Assembly (NCBI GenBank): GCA_024682835.1 | Contig: JAIKYU010000115.1 | Coordinates: 1-51,071, forward strand | Length of the DNA: 51,071 nucleotides | From: Lachnospiraceae bacterium | Lineage (GTDB): Bacteria > Bacillota > Clostridia > Lachnospirales > Lachnospiraceae | Reading direction: 5' to 3' | Shown: positions 48,301 to 51,071 of the stretch, piece after piece | How positions within the stretch are numbered: the stretch's first letter is position 1 | Layout: each line of letters begins with the position of its first letter | Notes under the pieces: generated by a model | What the model saw: the letters and a program-made list of their open reading frames with translations, nothing else | Told to the model about the DNA's origin: nothing | Database searches by the model: none | Position numbers and translations under genes: made by a program

Positions 48301-49896
48301 CTGGAATCGGCGAAGAGCGAAGGCTTCTCCCTGCGCCTGCCTGTCGGTCTTGCGGACAATCCCGAGGCACAGAGCCAGTACAGCGCGTATGTCGATTTCC
48401 TTACGGACGGCAACCTCCTCATCTGCGGACCTTCCGGATCAGGTAAGACGACGCTCTTACAGACCATTATCTACGGCGCAGTCACGCAGTATCAGCCGTC
48501 GGATGTCAACATCTACATCCTTGACTTCTCATCGCGCACCATGTCCGTATTCGCGGCCATGCCCCATATCGGCGGCGTATGCTTCGACGGAGAGGATGAT
48601 AAGCTGAGTGACACCTTCGAATTCTTCACGGCACAGCTTGCGGAGAGAAAGAAGAAGTTTGCGTCGATGGGCATCGGTTCCTTTAAGGAGTATGTGCAGT
48701 TCAACAACGACTGCCCTGCCATGCTCCTGGTGCTGGACAACTTCACGGCATTCTATGAGAACTATGACAAGTTTGATGACGATCTCGCGGTCATCACGCG
48801 GGAGGGCACGAGCTACGGCATCTACACGATCATTACCTCCAACACCTCGGGAGATCTCAGGAGCCGTCTGCGTCAGAACTTCAACTGCGGCATTGCGCTC
48901 CAGATGCCCGATCGTTTCGAATACGAGGCGGTCACGGGTGAGCGCACCGAGATCATTCCGGAGGGCAAGACGCCAGGCCGCGGCCTGATCAAGGCACCGG
49001 GCAGCGTGGAATTCCAGGTTGCGCTTCCGGTTAAGGAAAAGGACGGTCTGTCGCAGGCGCAGAGCATCAAAAAGAGCCTGGCGGGCGTGAGCGTGGAGAC
49101 GGGAACGAAGAGCGCGAAGAAGCTCGGACAGGTCCTGGATTCCTTAAGCATCAAGGAGCTCCTCGAGGAGACCAAGAGCCTTCCCGAAAACCGGTTCGCG
49201 GTAGGCAAGTCGATGGACGGCGAGACGATCCTTTCGCTTGACATGGACAGCGAGTACTGCATCAGCATCGTGGGTCTGGGCAAAACCGGCAAGACGAACC
49301 TCATCAAGGCGCTTGCGATGGAGGCTTTGCAGAAGAAGGATGAGGTCATCCTCTTTGACGGGAAGAATGAAGAACTGAAGGAATTCGCTGCCGCGTCAAA
49401 GATCGCACACTACATCACCGATGCCGAGGGACTCTTTACGGTCATGCAGGATGACATCGTGCCGAAGTTCGGCGAGCGCAACGGCATCGTCAACGACGCG
49501 AGGGATGCCGGCAAAAACATCGCCGAGGCCCTGAAGGACCACAAACGGATCGTGATTCTTATTAACGATTACGTTTCCTTCATCGAGACGGTCTACTCGG
49601 AAGAGTACGACATGAACGCGTTCTTTGAGACCGCGCTGGAGAAGGGCAGGGATCACAAGATCCAGTTCATCGCCGCCATGACCAATGATGATGTGAGCGA
49701 CTGCGCGAGGTATCAGGTCTCCAGACAGTTCACATCAATGGAGAGCGGCGTGAACCTCGGCGGTATGTTCGATCAGCAGAATGTCCTTCACTGGGAGATG
49801 TCCTCCGCAGACGCGGTCAGACAGCTTCCCGCAGGCTTCGGTTACGCGCTCAATGAGGACGGGGCTCCGGTCAGGATGCTCACGCCGCTGGTTTAA
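45307..49896 (+). CDS. essC: Type VII secretion ATPase EssC (FtsK/SpoIIIE family) with FHA domains
   Basis: EssC is the membrane ATPase that drives WXG100 export. The 1529-residue protein has an N-terminal FHA-like domain (about 1-95) and a second FHA domain (about 112-190) with GK at 119-120, SPKH (134-137) and NGTF (156-159). Two close membrane segments (about 263-305) follow. The three FtsK/SpoIIIE ATPase domains have Walker A motifs GTTGSGKS (706-713), GPSGSGKT (1041-1048) and GLGKTGKT (1323-1330). Domain 1 has a full Walker B (HLLIIADEF). Domain 2 has LLVLDNF and domain 3 IVILINDY, both without the usual acidic Glu, suggesting only domain 1 is a full ATPase. Downstream are YukD and WXG100 genes. 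Confidence 0.95.
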   Translation: MNYLITTVFENGFCELYLPSVDNRKVPLEIKPYISGRDDDIILPLEVWDGVWTLSGQGAFVILQDEKPVDTITLKEGLFVNCEFPDGQVFSLTAKEVGEGDTQFGKYLLKGGVNTITIGKDESNMICYANKFVSPKHAQINIEAGSATIKDLGSMNGTFVNGRMIEGEQKLEFGDTIYLIGLKIVYLGSTLAINNPDGCCKVTGIKEINITSAGGGEGESEPVEEKYFLRTPRKLEVIDRESFALEKCPQKQKREKQPLKFTIGPAFTMIIPMALGAAMSFGNGFNFGGIVMSVGAAGVGAFWAVINTRYEDQKYEKDEQARVSNYEAYAVKMLDRIRSKMEYNKGVLERMYPSAEEAAQIGVKATPALWNKSPVHVDFLDVRLGTGDIPSFNEIETPKEQVMAEHDPLNNKTEEIKLAMSTLKDVPVSLSLYDNRFVGIVSRDREKVLNLARVMSVQIASAHPYTDVRMCVVFPMKERDHWNYMRYLPHVWTPDGKLRLMCCDKNSVGDVMYFMSDVIRGRLEKKKEAANEDREQKVLPHYVFIIADPSLLVEEAISKYLLNPTAEMGMSVIMLADSADKLPSSCNAIITDDGETHGFLSTINAFPERDNVKFDQLSDKSTESFARALSGIHLRETGVSAGIPDILTFLDMYKTSKVEDLNIYHRWLENRTYESMRAMVGYKSGNQPLYLDIHEKYHGPHGLVAGTTGSGKSETLQSYILSLAVNYHPDEVAFILIDYKGGGMAQSFEGLPHVSGVITNLGGNATNRALLSINAEIKHRQKLFNDFKVKHIDAYIELYRSGVATEPMPHLLIIADEFAELKKEQPEFVRSLVSAARVGRSLGVNLILATQKPSGVVDDEIWSNTRFRLCLRVADKSDSNEMLKKPDAAYITGTGRGYFQVGSDEIFEEFQSGWSGAAYEPEVPFSDEKNAKVELINLIGKSGVPKKKDKKKKSDNIQEVTQLDAVVRYASKIAEEHQIPAVRQIWLPALGKKIYLEDLESAKSEGFSLRLPVGLADNPEAQSQYSAYVDFLTDGNLLICGPSGSGKTTLLQTIIYGAVTQYQPSDVNIYILDFSSRTMSVFAAMPHIGGVCFDGEDDKLSDTFEFFTAQLAERKKKFASMGIGSFKEYVQFNNDCPAMLLVLDNFTAFYENYDKFDDDLAVITREGTSYGIYTIITSNTSGDLRSRLRQNFNCGIALQMPDRFEYEAVTGERTEIIPEGKTPGRGLIKAPGSVEFQVALPVKEKDGLSQAQSIKKSLAGVSVETGTKSAKKLGQVLDSLSIKELLEETKSLPENRFAVGKSMDGETILSLDMDSEYCISIVGLGKTGKTNLIKALAMEALQKKDEVILFDGKNEELKEFAAASKIAHYITDAEGLFTVMQDDIVPKFGERNGIVNDARDAGKNIAEALKDHKRIVILINDYVSFIETVYSEEYDMNAFFETALEKGRDHKIQFIAAMTNDDVSDCARYQVSRQFTSMESGVNLGGMFDQQNVLHWEMSSADAVRQLPAGFGYALNEDGAPVRMLTPLV

Positions 49897-49937
49897 GTGA
49901 ACACGAATTACAGTAATGGATTGAGGAGGATACTTCG

Positions 49938-50192
49938 ATGAGTAAGATCTTTTTGGAGACAGAGGTTCCGGGCATTGCGAAAACCTACGAATTTTCCGCG
50001 GATTCCGTGATGACGGTCGGAACGGTCAAAAAGGCGATGATCGAGCAGATCAGTGCCGTGGAGAATATGACGGTGTTCCAGGATCCCGACAAGGTGCTCG
50101 TCTGCAGCATCAACATGGAGGGACTCCTGCAGGATTGCGACACCCTGGGGAGCATCGGCGTCAACAGCGGCGACAGGATCATGCTGATCTGA
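49938..50192 (+). CDS. YukD/EsaB-like ubiquitin-fold protein of the T7SS
   Basis: An 84-residue protein of the YukD/EsaB type, a small ubiquitin-fold component found in nearly all Firmicutes T7SS operons. The family pattern is seen in the N-terminal strand (FLETEVPGIAKTYEF), the helix (TVGTVKKAMIEQISA) and the closing turn (LGSIGVNSGDRIMLI). There is no C-terminal Gly-Gly, so no conjugation is expected. A GAGGAGG site lies 8 bases before the ATG, and the gene sits between essC and the WXG100 genes, as expected for a cytosolic T7SS factor. Confidence 0.88.
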   Translation: MSKIFLETEVPGIAKTYEFSADSVMTVGTVKKAMIEQISAVENMTVFQDPDKVLVCSINMEGLLQDCDTLGSIGVNSGDRIMLI

Positions 50193-50209
50193 GGGGCCTG
50201 ATACCGTTC

Positions 50210-50222
50210 GAAGTCGCGAAGC
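50210..50222 (+). repeat. Small hairpin between yukD-like and WXG100 genes
   Basis: GTCGC-GAA-GCGAC forms a 5-base stem with a three-base loop in the 102-base gap. It has no T tract. Nothing else recognisable is in this gap apart from the ribosome binding site of the next gene. Confidence 0.35.
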
Positions 50223-50294
50223 GACGAGTTACGGGATCGGGTCCGTCTGGAATAAGCCACATGTCAACAGCCATTGATGGAGGGGGAGAATACC

Positions 50295-50597
50295 ATGGCG
50301 GATATGACAAATGTCGACGCGGGAAAGCTGCGTCAGTCGGCATCAAGGATCGGGAGCCTCGCGGGCGACCTGTCCGGGAATGTCAGCAAGATCAACGAAG
50401 CGATCAACAACCTTTCCAAGTCCTGGGTGTCGGAGGCTGCGACGCAGTTCCTTCAGAACTGGCACACGGATGAGGAGGCCCTCCTGGAGATGGTCGACCA
50501 GTACAGGGAGGTCTCTGATCTCATGAACGAGCTCGCGCAGGATTTTGAGGCTTCGGAAAGCGAATCGGAAAGTCTTGTTTCCAAGATCAGGATATGA
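50295..50597 (+). CDS. WXG100-family T7SS protein 1
   Basis: A 100-residue helical-hairpin protein, the size of EsxA-type substrates. The start is the ATG at 50295 (MADMTNVDAGK) with AGGGGGAG six bases upstream; an ATG at 50274 would add seven residues. The turn between the helices carries Trp44-Val45-Ser46, a WxS variant of the WXG motif. No Cys, signal peptide or membrane helix is present. The second helix (EEALLEMVDQYREVSDLMNELAQ) is acidic. Position after essC and yukD supports secretion by this system or a structural role. Confidence 0.88.
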   Translation: MADMTNVDAGKLRQSASRIGSLAGDLSGNVSKINEAINNLSKSWVSEAATQFLQNWHTDEEALLEMVDQYREVSDLMNELAQDFEASESESESLVSKIRI

Positions 50598-50608
50598 GGA
50601 GGTAGAAC

Positions 50609-50932
50609 ATGGCGGCAGGAAATGAAACAAAGGTCGATACCGCGCTGCTGGCGAATTGCGCCGAGACGCTGACTCCTCTGATCAAAAACCTCGAAAACAT
50701 CTTCGAACAGTTTCAGCAGGAGGTCAAGAGCACCAGAGGCGAATGGCAAGGGGATGCATCCGACGACATCAGGAACACGGCCAATCAGTTAAAGGCCAGT
50801 TCCTCGGAGATCGTCAGGGTGTTGAACGGATACGTGAGCGGCTTAAAGGAGCTCGCCGGCATCTATGACAAGGCCGAGAGCAAGGTCAACGATACCGGAA
50901 AATCTCTGAAGTTCGGCAGCACATTCAAGTGA
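50609..50932 (+). CDS. WXG100-family T7SS protein 2
   Basis: The 107-residue protein has two helices joined at Trp46-Gln47-Gly48 (RGEWQGDAS), the classical WXG motif. The second helix (DIRNTANQLKASSSEIVRVLN) leads to a short tail containing YDKAESKVNDTGKS. The AGGAGG site lies 6 bases before the ATG, 11 bases after the previous gene. Together with the two flanking genes it may form heterodimers, as WXG100 proteins do; the pairings are unknown. Confidence 0.9.
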   Translation: MAAGNETKVDTALLANCAETLTPLIKNLENIFEQFQQEVKSTRGEWQGDASDDIRNTANQLKASSSEIVRVLNGYVSGLKELAGIYDKAESKVNDTGKSLKFGSTFK

Positions 50933-50942
50933 GGGTGAGAAC

Positions 50943-51071
50943 ATGGCGATAAAATTCAATTATCAGCAGACGGTACAGCAGGCACAGCAGCTGGAACAGA
51001 TGGCATCGGATCTGTCGGGCAAGACAAAGAGCAAACTGAGCGGCGTGAAGGACAATCTGAGCGCCGCGTGG
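50943..51071 (+). CDS. WXG100-like protein 3, 3' partial
   Basis: The frame opens at the ATG at 50943 with GAGGGTGAG six bases upstream and runs off the window. The 43 visible residues (starting MAIKFNYQQTVQQAQQLEQM) are one amphipathic helix rich in Gln and Lys and end at a Trp (LSAAW) in the position of the WXG turn. This is consistent with a third WXG100 protein or the N-terminal part of a larger LXG/WXG-type toxin. Which one cannot be decided from here. Confidence 0.7.
   Translation, partial: MAIKFNYQQTVQQAQQLEQMASDLSGKTKSKLSGVKDNLSAAW

Overview
The window looks like a chromosomal segment of a GC-rich clostridial Firmicute, most likely a Lachnospiraceae-type anaerobe. The reasons are the six-gene Rnf complex in the clostridial order C-D-G-E-A-B, strong GGAGG ribosome binding sites throughout, single-chain glycyl-tRNA synthetase, an indolepyruvate:ferredoxin oxidoreductase, and a Firmicutes-type (T7SSb-like) type VII secretion operon with a three-ATPase EssC. 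No tRNA, rRNA, CRISPR array, insertion sequence or phage gene was seen.

Layout. 1-2400 is the 3' part of a secreted repeat protein (BspA-like leucine-rich repeats plus bacterial Ig-like domains). 2629-7714 is rnfCDGEAB, an ion-pumping ferredoxin:NAD+ oxidoreductase. 7846-14243 holds housekeeping and envelope genes: a coiled-coil protein, nnr, alr, a membrane J-domain protein, a CorC-like CBS protein and yebC. 14233-22332 holds a GT-C-like membrane protein with a repetitive tail, an M16C protease, a DUF4349 lipoprotein, era and recO. 22435-28003 holds a small lipoprotein, glyS, alaS and a short proB, closed by a bidirectional terminator shared with a converging hypothetical gene (28065-28649, minus). 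28754-32006 is an acyltransferase, a GH31 glycosidase and a 72-residue protein whose start and stop codons overlap. 32401-37281 is iorA-iorB-paaK-ACT-sir2, an aromatic 2-oxo-acid module. 37292-42052 (minus) is a signalling block: a hybrid histidine kinase, its response regulator and a diguanylate cyclase with a sugar-binding-protein-like sensor. 42289 to the end is a T7SS operon: two paralogous single-pass membrane proteins, EssC, a YukD-like ubiquitin fold and three WXG100-type proteins, the last cut by the window edge.

How the parts work together. IorAB releases reduced ferredoxin when it oxidises aryl pyruvates, and Rnf turns reduced ferredoxin into an ion gradient and NADH; PaaK handles the aryl-acyl acid/CoA step. 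Both iorA and rnfC are preceded by copies of one dispersed repeat, and a second, palindromic repeat sits upstream of iorA and at the divergent kinase/T7SS promoter. The most unusual part is the T7SS operon: EssA, EssB and EsaA are not in the visible part, and in their place are two tandem paralogues that share an N-terminal EETSALF motif, a charged coiled coil, one membrane helix and an extracytoplasmic domain. The motif resembles phospho-threonine switch motifs read by FHA domains, and EssC carries an FHA domain.
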